Source: Nostocaceae cyanobacterium
GTDB taxonomy: Bacteria > Cyanobacteriota > Cyanobacteriia > Cyanobacteriales > Nostocaceae
Direction: 5' to 3'
Assembly (NCBI GenBank): GCA_030065825.1
Contig: JASJCY010000065.1
Span: 1-47,794, forward strand
DNA length: 47,794 bases
Of the stretch, positions 9,609 to 18,718 are shown one piece after another. A program made the position numbers and the translations under genes. Positions within the stretch are counted from its first letter, which is position 1, and each line of letters begins with the position of its first letter. Below the pieces are notes generated by a model, which was not told the origin of the DNA, did no database searches, and was given only the letters and a program-made list of their open reading frames with translations.

Positions 9609-10013
9609 ATGATTATGAAGCGCTATTGGTCAAGTCTTTTAGCCCTAATTTTGGTCGTAGTTATCGGCTTAACAGGTTGTGGTACTAGTCAGGATGGTTT
9701 AACAGGAGATTATCGTCAAGATACTTTAAATGTGGTTAATACATTGAGAGAGGCTATAGAATTACCAGCAGATTCTCCTGATAAAGTAGCGATTCAAGCA
9801 CAAGCGCGTCAAACAATTAACAATTTTGCAGCTCGTTATCAGCGAAATAACTCTGTTTCCAATCTTTCTTCTTTCACGACGATGCGCACAGCTTTGAACT
9901 CCCTAGCTGGACACTACAGTTCTTACCCAAATCGTCCAGTACCAGAAAAACTCAAGAAACGTCTAGAACAGGAATTCAAACGGGTAGAAGTGGCACTTAA
10001 GCGGGGTGCTTAA
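9609..10013 (+). CDS. psb27: Photosystem II assembly lipoprotein Psb27
   Basis: Psb27 is a lumenal lipoprotein that binds CP43 during assembly and repair of photosystem II, keeping the manganese cluster site free until assembly is complete. The sequence has 134 aa. A lipoprotein signal peptide ends in the lipobox LTGC, with C24 as the lipidated residue, and a four-helix-bundle domain follows. Recognisable family segments are DYRQDTLNVVNTLR, FAARYRRN-like FAARYQRN, SFTTMRTALNSLAGHY and the Pro-rich PNRPVPEKLKKRL. The length is typical. Translation may start at 9609 or at the ATG two codons later. It is a single-gene unit, with tandem repeats upstream and an IS607-type element beginning within about 100 bp downstream. 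Confidence 0.95.
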   Translation: MIMKRYWSSLLALILVVVIGLTGCGTSQDGLTGDYRQDTLNVVNTLREAIELPADSPDKVAIQAQARQTINNFAARYQRNNSVSNLSSFTTMRTALNSLAGHYSSYPNRPVPEKLKKRLEQEFKRVEVALKRGA

Positions 10014-10100
10014 TCATACTTTATCGTATCCCCAGTGGGGTGGGCAATGCCCATCCTACAAAAAAAGGGCTAGTAACTGTAACTAAAAAGCTGGAAATAG

Positions 10101-10131
10101 TTGGACAAAGTTTCCGAAATGTCGATATAAT
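10101..10131 (+). promoter_or_regulatory. Likely promoter of the IS607-type tnpA
   Basis: A TTGGAC box (10101-10106) and a perfect TATAAT (10126-10131) lie 19 bp apart, about 30 bp before the tnpA start codon. Confidence 0.55.
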
Positions 10132-10160
10132 AGCTTGTATACATTACAAGAGTAAAAATT

Positions 10161-10811
10161 ATGGACATAAACGAAATGAGTTTGAGTATAGGGGAGGCTG
10201 CCAATGAGCTAGGAGTCTCGACAAAAACATTAAGACGCTGGGCTGATGAAGGTAAAATACCTTGTGAACGTAGTTGTGGCGGACAACGTAGATTTCAGTT
10301 GTCAGATATAAAACGTGTCGCTCCTCGCAATATACAGCCATTAGAAGACCGAATCACAATTAATTACGCCAGAGTCAGCACTCACGACCAAAAACAAGAC
10401 TTGCAACGACAAGTACAAGTCTTAGAATCCTACAGTAGAACCCATGGTTGGCAGTTTGAAACCATCCAAGACTTGGGAAGTGGTTTGAATTATAAGAAGA
10501 AAGGACTTAAAAAACTCCTCAAGCGCATCATGAAAGGAGATGTCCAAAGATTAGTTCTGACACACAAAGACCGTCTTTTAAGATTTGGTGATGAATTGGT
10601 TTTTGCAATGTGTGAAGAGTTCGAGACTGAAGTAGTGATTATTAACAAGTCGGTAGATGATACAAGTTTTGAGAATGAACTTGTGACCGATATGTTGGAA
10701 TTAATTACTGTTTTTTCAGCTAGACTTTATGGCTCTAGAAGTCGTAAGAATAAAAAGCTTATTGACGGAATGACTGACGCAGTCAAGGATGCAACAAATT
10801 CTCAAAAATAG
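10161..10811 (+). CDS. tnpA: IS607-type serine recombinase TnpA
   Basis: The 216-aa protein has a MerR-like helix-turn-helix (about 8-53, with the TKTLRRWADEGKIP recognition region) followed by a serine-recombinase catalytic domain beginning YARVSTHDQ. S73 is the predicted nucleophile, and the conserved HKDRLLRFG segment is also present. This order, DNA-binding domain first, is the hallmark of IS607-family transposases. They move the element through a circular intermediate and need no terminal inverted repeats. No frameshift is visible, so the enzyme may be active. The tnpB gene follows after 72 bp with its own promoter-like sequence. Confidence 0.93.
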   Translation: MDINEMSLSIGEAANELGVSTKTLRRWADEGKIPCERSCGGQRRFQLSDIKRVAPRNIQPLEDRITINYARVSTHDQKQDLQRQVQVLESYSRTHGWQFETIQDLGSGLNYKKKGLKKLLKRIMKGDVQRLVLTHKDRLLRFGDELVFAMCEEFETEVVIINKSVDDTSFENELVTDMLELITVFSARLYGSRSRKNKKLIDGMTDAVKDATNSQK

Positions 10812-10812
10812 T

Positions 10813-10852
10813 TTGACAAAAATTGACAAAAAGGAAAGTTTGGGGATATTAT
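10813..10852 (+). promoter_or_regulatory. Likely promoter of tnpB
   Basis: Two TTGACA boxes (10813-10818 and 10823-10828) precede TATTAT (10847-10852). The second box is 18 bp from the -10 element. The arrangement lies in the short gap between tnpA and tnpB. Confidence 0.6.
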
Positions 10853-10883
10853 AACCGGGTCAGGAAAAACGAGGTCGAACAAA

Positions 10884-12419
10884 ATGAGTAAACTGTCTTA
10901 CAGGAAACGATTAGCGACACCAATAGACGAAATGAACCCGCTTGGTGTCACACAATTTGAAGAATTATTGTACGCTTTCTCTTCTATATTTAGACAAGCG
11001 AACGTGGAGACAGTGAACTACATTTTGCCCCTCGATGAGTTCGGCGACAACGAATGGAATGAATGGAAAAAACATCTTCAAATTCGCTTCAAAATAAATG
11101 CTAGACAAGCCAATGGAATTATCTGTTGGGCAAAAGGTCAAGTAAAATCTGCTATAGAATGCAGAAAAAACCACATAGATGTTCTTAGAGGCAAATTAAA
11201 GTCTGCTAAGTCATGGGTAAAAGAAAAAGAAGATTTATTGAAGAAAGGAAGAAAGTATGTTGACTATATCTTAGAAGAACAAGCCAATTCCAAAAGAGAA
11301 AAACCAAAGAAAAGAAAAAAGAAAGTTCCTGCGAGAGGTTTACCTCTATCGATGTCTATCGATAAAAAACGTTCAAGCTGGCAGGAATTAAAATTTCAAA
11401 TTCACAATAAAAAACGATATATTCACACTTTAGAAAAGAAGATAGCGCATTTATCTTATAATAAAAAACCTATGCAGGTAAAAGTTCCCGAATATCAAGT
11501 ATTTGCGGTTGGTTCTAGTGATGAAACATTAGGAAATCAAGTTTGCCAATGGGATGGTGATGTAGTAACTTATAGAGTTCCTTATTGCTTGGAAGAAAGA
11601 TTTGGAACTCATGTATCAACTCGCATTGGAAATTTTGAGAGAAAAGTCAACAGACTCCCTCAAAATGGTGCAAAATCATGGCATTTTTTCCACAAAAATG
11701 GCAAGTGGAACGCAACTGTTCAATTCACTCCAGAGAAAGTTGAAACAATTTCTAGGCATTCCGATTGGGGATGTATTGCTATTGATTTGAATCCAAGTTC
11801 TGTCGGTTGGGCTTATGTCGATAAAGACGGAAATTTGAAAGACCACGGAACAATTAGCTTGCAGTCTGGACTTCCAAAAGGAAAGCAGCAAGCTGAGTTT
11901 CTAAGAGTAATTAAAATTCTTAATGAACAAGCAGTAAACTACCCTTGTCCCATTGGACATGAAAAATTAGATTTTGAAGAAAAGAAAGTATCTCTAAGAG
12001 AACAAGGTAAGAAGTACTCTACAATGCTCTCTGGATGGGGATACAAGAAATTCTTTGAATTATTAAAAGCTTATTGTAACAATCGTGGAATATATGTTTA
12101 TGACAAAATAAGACCTGAATACTCCAGTATTTCAGGCATGATAAAAGTCGCCAGAATGTATGGTTTGGGTTCAGATGAATCGGCTGCTTATATATTAGCA
12201 AGACAATTCATGCGACTAAAAGAACGTGTACCTGCCTCCATATACGCCTATCTCAACGTGAAGTTGCAAGGAAAGTCCGTGTGGAGCCAGTTCAAACAAG
12301 TGAATAATTTCTTAAAGTCTCGTGGCATAATCAATCGTCGGCACGATTATTATACCATCTCTAACTGGGAATCAGAGGTCAAGCTATGGAAAAGTAAACC
12401 TTCTGTTTGTGAAGGTTGA
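10884..12419 (+). CDS. tnpB: Large TnpB-related RuvC protein without zinc ribbon
   Basis: At 511 aa it is longer than classical TnpB (about 400 aa). Residues 1-200 are helical and very Lys-rich. RuvC-I is CIAIDLNPSSVGWAYVD with D301, RuvC-II is PIGHEKLDF with E360, and RuvC-III is SDESAAYILARQ with D431, so the full catalytic triad is present. The four-cysteine zinc ribbon that normally separates RuvC-II and RuvC-III is missing: the YSSISGMIKVARMYGLG stretch occupies its place. A similar change is known to me from zinc-finger-less TnpB-related proteins of Firmicutes. TnpB proteins are RNA-guided nucleases that preserve the element at its donor site; activity here is inferred. The RNA would be expected from the 3' end of the gene and beyond. 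Confidence 0.88.
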   Translation: MSKLSYRKRLATPIDEMNPLGVTQFEELLYAFSSIFRQANVETVNYILPLDEFGDNEWNEWKKHLQIRFKINARQANGIICWAKGQVKSAIECRKNHIDVLRGKLKSAKSWVKEKEDLLKKGRKYVDYILEEQANSKREKPKKRKKKVPARGLPLSMSIDKKRSSWQELKFQIHNKKRYIHTLEKKIAHLSYNKKPMQVKVPEYQVFAVGSSDETLGNQVCQWDGDVVTYRVPYCLEERFGTHVSTRIGNFERKVNRLPQNGAKSWHFFHKNGKWNATVQFTPEKVETISRHSDWGCIAIDLNPSSVGWAYVDKDGNLKDHGTISLQSGLPKGKQQAEFLRVIKILNEQAVNYPCPIGHEKLDFEEKKVSLREQGKKYSTMLSGWGYKKFFELLKAYCNNRGIYVYDKIRPEYSSISGMIKVARMYGLGSDESAAYILARQFMRLKERVPASIYAYLNVKLQGKSVWSQFKQVNNFLKSRGIINRRHDYYTISNWESEVKLWKSKPSVCEG

Positions 12420-12764
12420 GGATACCTGAGCAAGCTTTATGCGCTTTTGGTTAAGGAAACTTCAAACCGCTGAGTTTTTCATTACCTTACTGTTTGTCTA
12501 ACAAATGGTAAATCTGGGTAAGTTTTTAGAAGCGGTATCAATTTCAATTCAATACTGAAATACTGAAGTAAGTTGACAATTCGTAATATATAACAGATAA
12601 CAGATAACTGAGAGTATCCATGGCAAGTGCGGAATTTACGCTTGTGGACAACAAGGAACCGATTCCCTTGGTTGTTCGCTCTTAGCGTTCCCGCAGGGTA
12701 GCAGGAAGCAAACATCAAATTGTTCTATTGAGTCCCCGTCCTTAATGACGGGGTCTTAATCAGA
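12420..12764 (+). ncRNA. Candidate omega (guide) RNA region and right end of the IS607 element
   Basis: There is no ORF here on the sense strand. In the family the guide RNA scaffold covers the 3' end of tnpB and runs to the element end. The stretch ends in a strong hairpin, ccccgtc / gacgggg (about 12734-12752), followed by tcttaat, which is a plausible right-end landmark. A second copy of this hairpin lies at 13144-13165, so the true boundary is uncertain. The call is inference from position. Confidence 0.35.
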
Positions 12765-13213
12765 TATGAGTGATTTGTGTAAGTTTTGTGTTGCATACCC
12801 AAATAAGTATCATGTATGCCTGTGGATACTACTGTATTATCGCTGGCGATAGAAGAAACTAATGACAAAGTTCAGTCAAAATTTCCTTTGAGTTAATTTA
12901 AAAACACAATGGGGCAACAGAAACAGGGATTTGGGAGTCTTTATATAACTAGGTCAGGACTTACGATATTGTCACAATTGGTATTTGGTGCGTGACGCTA
13001 CAAACCCTAATTTACCGTAGAGTATTTATCACCCGCGTCACACACCCTACCCTTATAAATGTGCCAGTTGCGTAAGTCCTATAGGTTTGAAAACTCCTGT
13101 TTTTGAAACCTGGAATTTTATATACTTCACCTTTATTTTTTAAACCCCGTCCTTAAGGACAGGGTCTTACCAGAGTTGGGGTTAACGCTCATTTTTTCTT
13201 TTTATTTGTAAGT
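12765..13213. other. Gene-free region with a palindromic repeat element
   Basis: No ORF is supported. At 12956-13080 the ends aggacttacg and cgtaagtcct are perfect inverted repeats enclosing about 105 bp, a MITE-like element; a partial right-end copy lies near 8066-8085. At 13144-13165 the hairpin accccgtcc / ggacagggt resembles the one at 12734-12752. Confidence 0.6.
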
Positions 13214-14716
13214 ATGTCTAATCGTCCCTTGAATATTGCTACTTCAATGTTCTTTTGGCGACGTCTGTTCGCTACTGTTTTCATTTCCACCCTGGTGACT
13301 CCCTATGTGGGAAGTCAACCAGTTCAGGCTCAAGTAAACCAATATTGCCAGTTAACATCCGCTGCGGTCAAAGAAAAAGAAAAATTGCGCTTGTCGGTAT
13401 TCAAAGGTAATCAACAGGCACAATATAGATACCAGCAACTGATACAACAACATGCTCAAACTGTCAAGGAATGCCGTAATCGCACTTGGCCCCAAGTACA
13501 AGCAGTTTGGTTGCGCTTGTACCCCTGTGATGCTCAACCAGGGGCAATTGAAGAGATTTTGGATAAAATCGTCAATGATGGTTATAACCAAGTTTATTTA
13601 GAAGTATTTTACGACGGGCAAGTACTGTTACCAGCAAATAGTAACCCTACAATTTGGCCCTCGGTAATTCGTACTAAAGGGGCAGAAAACATCGATTTGT
13701 TCTCTGCAACCATTCAAAAAGGGCGAGAAAGGGGTCTAAAAGTATATGCCTGGATGTTTACTACTAATTTCGGTTACACCTATGCCCAGATGAAAAATCG
13801 GGCAAGTGCGATCGCTCGTAATGGGAAGGGTCAAACTAGTTTATATGTAGTAGATAACGGTTCCCAAGTATTTGTCGATCCCTATAATTTGCAGGCAAAA
13901 CGGGATTACTATCAGATGGTAACTGAGGTGATGCGCCGTCGTCCTGATGGTATTTTATTTGACTACATACGCTATCCCCGACAGGCTGGTAAAAATTCCA
14001 TAGCTACTAAGGTTACGGATTTATGGTTATATAGTCCAGCTACGCAAAAAGCTTTGTTTGAACGAGCGCAAAATAACAAGGGATTGGCATTAATTCAGCG
14101 GTTTTTACGCAAGGGATATGTGACGGTGACAGATGTCGCTGAGGTAGATCGACTTTATCCCCAGGAAGGAGAACCCCTGTGGCAAGGTAGAGTTGTTCCC
14201 CCAATGGAACAAAAAGCAATTATACCCGCACAAGACAGACAACCCCTACTGCAATCACAATTGTGGCTACTATCCGTTGCCCATGCCATGCAAGGTATCC
14301 TGGATTTTGTGACATTGGCTAGTTATCCTGCAAAGCAGATGAACATTCCCGCAGGGGTGGTGTTTTTCCCTGGGGGAAATAAAAATGTGGGACAGGGTTA
14401 TGATTCCCGCTTGCAACCTTGGGATAGGTTTCCCAAATCTCTGGAATGGCACCCCATGGCTTATGGTAAGTGTGGTAATGTCAGTTGTATTGTGTCCCAG
14501 GTGCAGCGAGTATTGAGTATGGCACAACCAGGTATGCAGGTAATTCCGGCTTTGGCTGGTAGGTGGGGTAAACCCATAAATGATCGTCCTTCCCTGGAAG
14601 CGCAAATGAACTCTTTACGGCGATTTGCACCCCAATTACGGGGAGTGAGTCATTTTGCTTATTCTTGGCAACATCCAGAACATGATGGCGATCGCAAATT
14701 CTGTCGCGTGCAGTGA
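13214..14716 (+). CDS. Secreted GHL10-type glycosylhydrolase-like protein
   Basis: This 500-aa protein starts with a basic segment and a hydrophobic stretch ending in VQAQ near residue 40, a probable signal peptide. From about residue 94 (QVQAVWLRLYP) it follows the pattern of the glycosylhydrolase-like 10 (DUF187-related) family: a TIM-barrel start, VYLEVFYDGQVLLPAN, YAWMFTTNFGY, and the DGILFDYIRYPR strand with its acidic residue. The C-terminal half has a PMAYGKCGN segment and ends SHFAYSWQHPE. These proteins are thought to act on cell-envelope polysaccharide, but the substrate has not been established for most members. The gene stands alone, followed by a long hairpin shared with the convergent ptuB gene. 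Confidence 0.8.
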   Translation: MSNRPLNIATSMFFWRRLFATVFISTLVTPYVGSQPVQAQVNQYCQLTSAAVKEKEKLRLSVFKGNQQAQYRYQQLIQQHAQTVKECRNRTWPQVQAVWLRLYPCDAQPGAIEEILDKIVNDGYNQVYLEVFYDGQVLLPANSNPTIWPSVIRTKGAENIDLFSATIQKGRERGLKVYAWMFTTNFGYTYAQMKNRASAIARNGKGQTSLYVVDNGSQVFVDPYNLQAKRDYYQMVTEVMRRRPDGILFDYIRYPRQAGKNSIATKVTDLWLYSPATQKALFERAQNNKGLALIQRFLRKGYVTVTDVAEVDRLYPQEGEPLWQGRVVPPMEQKAIIPAQDRQPLLQSQLWLLSVAHAMQGILDFVTLASYPAKQMNIPAGVVFFPGGNKNVGQGYDSRLQPWDRFPKSLEWHPMAYGKCGNVSCIVSQVQRVLSMAQPGMQVIPALAGRWGKPINDRPSLEAQMNSLRRFAPQLRGVSHFAYSWQHPEHDGDRKFCRVQ

Positions 14717-14736
14717 AGAATTTTGTTGTCAGGTGG

Positions 14737-14797
14737 ACAAAGAAGATAAGGAAGGATTTATTTAACTTTATTCCTTCCTGTTTATAGTCTTCTTTGT
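14737..14797. terminator. Long hairpin between convergent genes
   Basis: The arms acaaagaaga (14737-14746) and tcttctttgt (14788-14797) are perfect complements, and ggaagga / tccttcc pairs inside them. The position between two converging genes fits a bidirectional terminator. Confidence 0.7.
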
Positions 14798-14874
14798 TTC
14801 ACAATCCTCTCTGATGTATAAACTTCAATTAAATATTGGTTTACGATGATTGTTGATATACAATATAAAATTTT

Positions 14875-15516
14875 TCAGATATATTGCTGGATAATGTAGG
14901 AAATAGCTTCACAAAACTCTCCATATTGACCATTGCTATCAGGTTTTGAAAAACCTTGAAGTAACATTTGTTTTTCTGCATCGCTCAAGTCTCCAAAGCC
15001 TTCTAAGATTGCTTCTATAGCTTGACTACGCATATTTTTTAGCTTATCAATATTTAGGTCTAGTTTCTCTATAGTTGTCTTAGCAGCATCTTTTTTGTCT
15101 ATAATTTCTGTTGGTAAAATCTGTCCATCTTCTGTATATCTAAAAAATTCTGTGCAGTTAGCATCTAGCGGGGAAACCATAAGATGTTCATCATACCATT
15201 CGTCTTTCTTGGCTCCACAATGCAGTGGTTCTTTACGCTCCCTTTCTCGTTGGCATGAAGCTAATAAATTTGTATATTTTAGTGCTAAATCGGGATAATG
15301 AGTCCTGGGTTTTAGATGTTCAATATGACTATTCTCTTTGCCAATACGTCGATTACAATAGCAACATATAAATCCTTGTTCCTGTAATAAAGATTGATCC
15401 AAACAGCCTTTTTCTGGATTTCTTAATATATCCCAATAAGGTTGCCAATCTTCGTTAGCTTGTTGTTTCCAATTTGTAAAACTTTCCGGTTCTTCACTTT
15501 TTTGGATATGTTTCAC
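14875..15516 (-). CDS. ptuB: PtuB-type HNH nuclease (Septu defence)
   Basis: The 213-aa protein belongs to the TIGR02646/PtuB type of HNH nucleases. A CxxC pair in CCYCNRRIG (C51, C54) is followed by the HNH core IEHLKP (H67), YTNLLASC (N83, C88) and HCGAKKD. The second zinc pair is partly degenerate compared with the usual CN..KG form. It is translated with the upstream ATPase gene through a 4-bp overlap (ATGA), the standard layout of Septu anti-phage systems, where the ATPase (PtuA) and the nuclease (PtuB) act as a complex against phage. No reverse transcriptase lies nearby, so a retron-type version is not indicated. The function is inferred from gene pairing and motifs. Confidence 0.85.
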   Translation of the reverse strand: MKHIQKSEEPESFTNWKQQANEDWQPYWDILRNPEKGCLDQSLLQEQGFICCYCNRRIGKENSHIEHLKPRTHYPDLALKYTNLLASCQRERERKEPLHCGAKKDEWYDEHLMVSPLDANCTEFFRYTEDGQILPTEIIDKKDAAKTTIEKLDLNIDKLKNMRSQAIEAILEGFGDLSDAEKQMLLQGFSKPDSNGQYGEFCEAISYIIQQYI

Positions 15517-16769
15517 TGGTTCAGAATCTCTTTGCGTCGAATAGATACACCTGCTTTTACCAATTCTGGTTCATCTTCTCCAATTCTATCAGCAATTGTT
15601 TGATGCAATTTTCTTGCATCATCAAGATTTCCTTCATCAATTAATATAAACATATGATTTAGAAGATGCTTAATTTCTTCTGGACGTGCTGGCACACCCA
15701 TTATATCTTCTAATATACGATTGCTATCTCTGCCAAAAGAGCTTTCTGGACGTTTAGCTATAATACCTTTATCTGTTTTTTCTAATATAAAAATACCTCC
15801 AGGTTTAACGTGACTAATTATCTGTGGTGAATGGGTAGTGACGATAAATTGACAATTAGGAAATGTTCTGGTTAAAGCAGGAATAATTTCTCTTTGCCAT
15901 TGAGGATGAAGATGTAGTTCAATTTCATCAATCAGAACAACACCGCTACCTTGGAGTGGATCTGGTAAACCTGGATTCGCTATTGCCAAACGTCTTGCTA
16001 AATCTCCTACCATTGCTAACAAGCATTTTTCACCATCAGATAGTTGATTTATAATCAGTTCTTCACCTTGTTTTTGTACAGTCATACGCAGAGGTGAACG
16101 ACGTACTCTTAGGTTGGAAAATTCGGGAATTAATAAAGTAATAGCTTGTCTAATTGCTTCTAGTTGTTTATCTTTATAATCACGATTATCTCGTAGTAAT
16201 TCACTTTCCAAGTCTTCTCTATTTCTAAACCATTGAAAAAAGGTAAAAAAGTCAATCTTACCTCCACTCAATGCTTGTTGATAAGCATCTATTTGGGTAA
16301 AATTATTTTGATTGGGAATATCTAAATTAATATCAATAACTGTACGATTTACGGGATAGTAAACTAGCAGAGGAATGTTATATTCAGTTTCTTTTTGCCA
16401 GTGACGCCACATTGCATTAGCAATTCCTCGTATTTTCTCGTGCATTGAATCTTCAGATACCCCGTTACGATGCCGATGTATTTCCCAACTTTCTTCCCCA
16501 TTATCCAATAGAATAGAAATTTCTAGGCTTGTGAATGTCTGCTGATTAGAAATATCAAGTTCCTTAAATGCTCGTATTTCTTCTTCTGGAAAATATCCTC
16601 CAATCCACTCTATAAATCTGGAAAGTAATAGAGAAAGTCCATCAAGAATACTAGATTTTCCCACTCCATTAATCCCAATTATGACGCTTGGAACCGTCTC
16701 ATCGAAATCCAACGTCAAATCGCTGATTCCACGAAAATAAGTCATTTTTAGGCGCTTGACTTTAATCAT
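15513..16769 (-). CDS. ptuA: PtuA-type SMC/ABC-like ATPase (Septu defence)
   Basis: This is a 418-aa cytoplasmic ATPase of the AAA15/AAA21 (OLD/SMC-like) group. The Walker A motif GINGVGKSS is at 32-40, the ABC-type signature LSDGEK at 243-248, Walker B VVLIDEIELHLHP at 277-289, and the H-loop region VTTHSPQ at 310-316. The region between Walker A and the signature is helical and charged, as in other PtuA proteins. It has no fused TOPRIM nuclease domain, which would be expected in OLD proteins; the nuclease is supplied by the overlapping downstream gene. The pair therefore fits Septu. Upstream is a 263-bp gap containing a small palindromic repeat. Confidence 0.87.
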   Translation of the reverse strand: MIKVKRLKMTYFRGISDLTLDFDETVPSVIIGINGVGKSSILDGLSLLLSRFIEWIGGYFPEEEIRAFKELDISNQQTFTSLEISILLDNGEESWEIHRHRNGVSEDSMHEKIRGIANAMWRHWQKETEYNIPLLVYYPVNRTVIDINLDIPNQNNFTQIDAYQQALSGGKIDFFTFFQWFRNREDLESELLRDNRDYKDKQLEAIRQAITLLIPEFSNLRVRRSPLRMTVQKQGEELIINQLSDGEKCLLAMVGDLARRLAIANPGLPDPLQGSGVVLIDEIELHLHPQWQREIIPALTRTFPNCQFIVTTHSPQIISHVKPGGIFILEKTDKGIIAKRPESSFGRDSNRILEDIMGVPARPEEIKHLLNHMFILIDEGNLDDARKLHQTIADRIGEDEPELVKAGVSIRRKEILNQ

Positions 16770-16922
16770 AATTATGCCGATTTCAGTGAAATAGTGCCGC
16801 GATTGAAAACCTAGCTATCAGTACCAATATCGCTCATCTTTATCCTATCTGTAAACAGTTTATAAACAGCAAACGGCAGATGGGGAGATGTCATATCTCG
16901 TACCATTCAAGGGCAATTATGG

Positions 16923-16991
16923 AGAAACCGGGTAAATTTAGGAATATTGACCCATCAAAACCCTAATTTTTCGTTTATAAACCCGGTTTCT
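16923..16991. repeat. Small palindromic element (agaaaccgggt ends)
   Basis: The perfect inverted ends agaaaccgggt (16923-16933) and acccggtttct (16981-16991) enclose about 47 bp. It lies between the ptuA start and the permease end. The phrase atcagtaccaatatcgct at about 16816-16834, just to the left, is shared with 21960-21978. Confidence 0.7.
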
Positions 16992-17032
16992 AATACAGGT
17001 ACAAGATGTCAAGAGATGGAATAATACAATTC

Positions 17033-18346
17033 TCAATCCTTTGTTACCACTAATTTGTAGCGATGAATTGCAAAATGCCACACCAGACCAACTGCAATAA
17101 ATCCTAAACCAATTAACCAAAATTGTACTTCAATCCAGAATACCAAAAATAGGCAAGACAACAAAGCGAACCAAGTTAACCATTTGGGATACAATCGTTC
17201 TCCATCGCTGAGTTGCAGTGCTGCGAGATTGGTGATAAAACTGCGGACAAGACTGGCAAAGGCACTAAATGACCATGTAGTCTTTAAATCACCAATTAAC
17301 ACTAATAGCGCGATCGCAATACCGACAATTATCACAGCCCAATAGGGTGTTGTCCCGGCATCATTCAATTTTGCCACAAAACTGGGCATATCTCCCCGCC
17401 GTCCCATGGCTAAAAATATTCGTGATAAACCCAAAATGGCGCTTAAAACTACACCTAACATGGCAGTAATAGCACCAATTGCTAAAATTTGGGCAGCCCC
17501 AGGAATTCCAAAGCTTTCGGCGACAACTTCCAAGGGAGCAGCTTGTAATCTGGCTGCATCACTAAAAGCCTCTGCACCAATGGAAGCCAAGCTGACGATG
17601 GCTACTGCGATGTACAGCACTATGGTAAGTATGGTGGTGAAAATAATGGCTCTGGGAATATTTTTCAGGGGTTCTACAACTTCTTCCCCTAAAGTGGCAA
17701 TGCGACCATAACCAGTGTACGCCACAAACATCAGTGCTGTTGCTTCCAAAACATGATGACTCCATTCCCCAGGGTTGGTGATGGAAATACTCAGACGTTG
17801 TAAACCATTGGCTGGTAAAACGACTGAACCAGCGATCACCAAGAAGAGTAAGGAGGAAATAGCTACAGAAACAATTACAATGGTCGTTACCTTAGAACGA
17901 CGCATACCACCCAGAACAACTAAGGTGAAGATAAATATAACAATTTCTGCGATCGCCACTACTAAACCTTTCTCTGGTAAACCTGTGAGTTTGAGGAAGT
18001 AGCCAGCAAAACCCAAAGCCGCAGATGCAGCTACAGCAGTTTTAGCTAACAAATATGTCCAGCCACCAATAAAACCCAACCAAGGTGTGAGGTATCTGTA
18101 GCCATATTCGTAAACTCCACCGCTGAAGGGATGATTAGCACCAAGTTGAGCGATATTTAGACCATTGCAAGCAGCGAGAAAACCAGCCAGAGCTAACGCC
18201 AGAATTACACTAGAACCAGATATTCCGGTAGCGATACCCAGGCTGACAAAAATACCAGCTCCCACCATGGATGCTAGTCCAATTAAAATCGCACCGAATA
18301 AACCCAATTCTCGCTTCAGTTGCTTGGGTTGATTTACATCTGACAC
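17033..18346 (-). CDS. APC-family amino-acid permease
   Basis: The 437-aa protein has about twelve hydrophobic segments and opens with the typical APC-superfamily first helix, LGLFGAILIGLASMVGAGIFVSLG, whose unwound G-A-G-I-F motif binds the amino-acid carboxylate. The segment PFSGGVYEYGYRYL and the loop around LGEEVVEPLKNIPRAI are also family features. It probably imports or exchanges an amino acid by coupling to protons or sodium; the substrate cannot be read. It is a single-gene unit upstream of a repeat-rich gap and is not obviously linked to the Septu pair downstream. Confidence 0.88.
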   Translation of the reverse strand: MSDVNQPKQLKRELGLFGAILIGLASMVGAGIFVSLGIATGISGSSVILALALAGFLAACNGLNIAQLGANHPFSGGVYEYGYRYLTPWLGFIGGWTYLLAKTAVAASAALGFAGYFLKLTGLPEKGLVVAIAEIVIFIFTLVVLGGMRRSKVTTIVIVSVAISSLLFLVIAGSVVLPANGLQRLSISITNPGEWSHHVLEATALMFVAYTGYGRIATLGEEVVEPLKNIPRAIIFTTILTIVLYIAVAIVSLASIGAEAFSDAARLQAAPLEVVAESFGIPGAAQILAIGAITAMLGVVLSAILGLSRIFLAMGRRGDMPSFVAKLNDAGTTPYWAVIIVGIAIALLVLIGDLKTTWSFSAFASLVRSFITNLAALQLSDGERLYPKWLTWFALLSCLFLVFWIEVQFWLIGLGFIAVGLVWHFAIHRYKLVVTKD

Positions 18347-18540
18347 TACAGTTTGTCCTTTAAATTAAATCTGTTGTCAAGCCGCAATTTGAAGTGATGG
18401 CTTGCGTGATTGAATTACATAACTATTCTAATCAATCGGACAAAATGCGGTTCAAGTTGTAGGGTGTGTTATGGTGTTAGCCTAACGCACCGTTTACCAT
18501 TAGATCGGTTGCAGGAATATCATTCTAGCCAAGAAACCCA

Positions 18541-18718
18541 CCTTGAAAGGGAGCATCCCAATTTTTGAAAAAGCCCTCACCCTAAAGGATGGGGCTATAC
18601 GATCAAAGCCTGCCTTCGCAGGCTAAATAAACTTTTATAGCCTGCGAAGGCAGGCTTTGTTCTTGTAGCGATACCCTTACAGGGTATTGCCTAAAAATTG
18701 GGATGCTCCCCCTTGAAA
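18541..18718. mobile_element. MITE with 8-bp target duplication
   Basis: The ends gggagcatcccaattttt (18549-18566) and aaaaattgggatgctccc (to 18710) are inverted repeats. The octamer ccttgaaa stands directly outside both (18541-18548 and 18711-18718), as expected of a target-site duplication. Inside is a second long inverted repeat, aagcctgccttcgcaggct / agcctgcgaaggcaggctt, around 18607-18656. There is no transposase, so it would be moved in trans. Confidence 0.8.

Noticed and set aside
14875-16769. Retron of the PtuAB-effector type
   Set aside because: No reverse transcriptase gene or retron RNA-like sequence is seen next to the pair.
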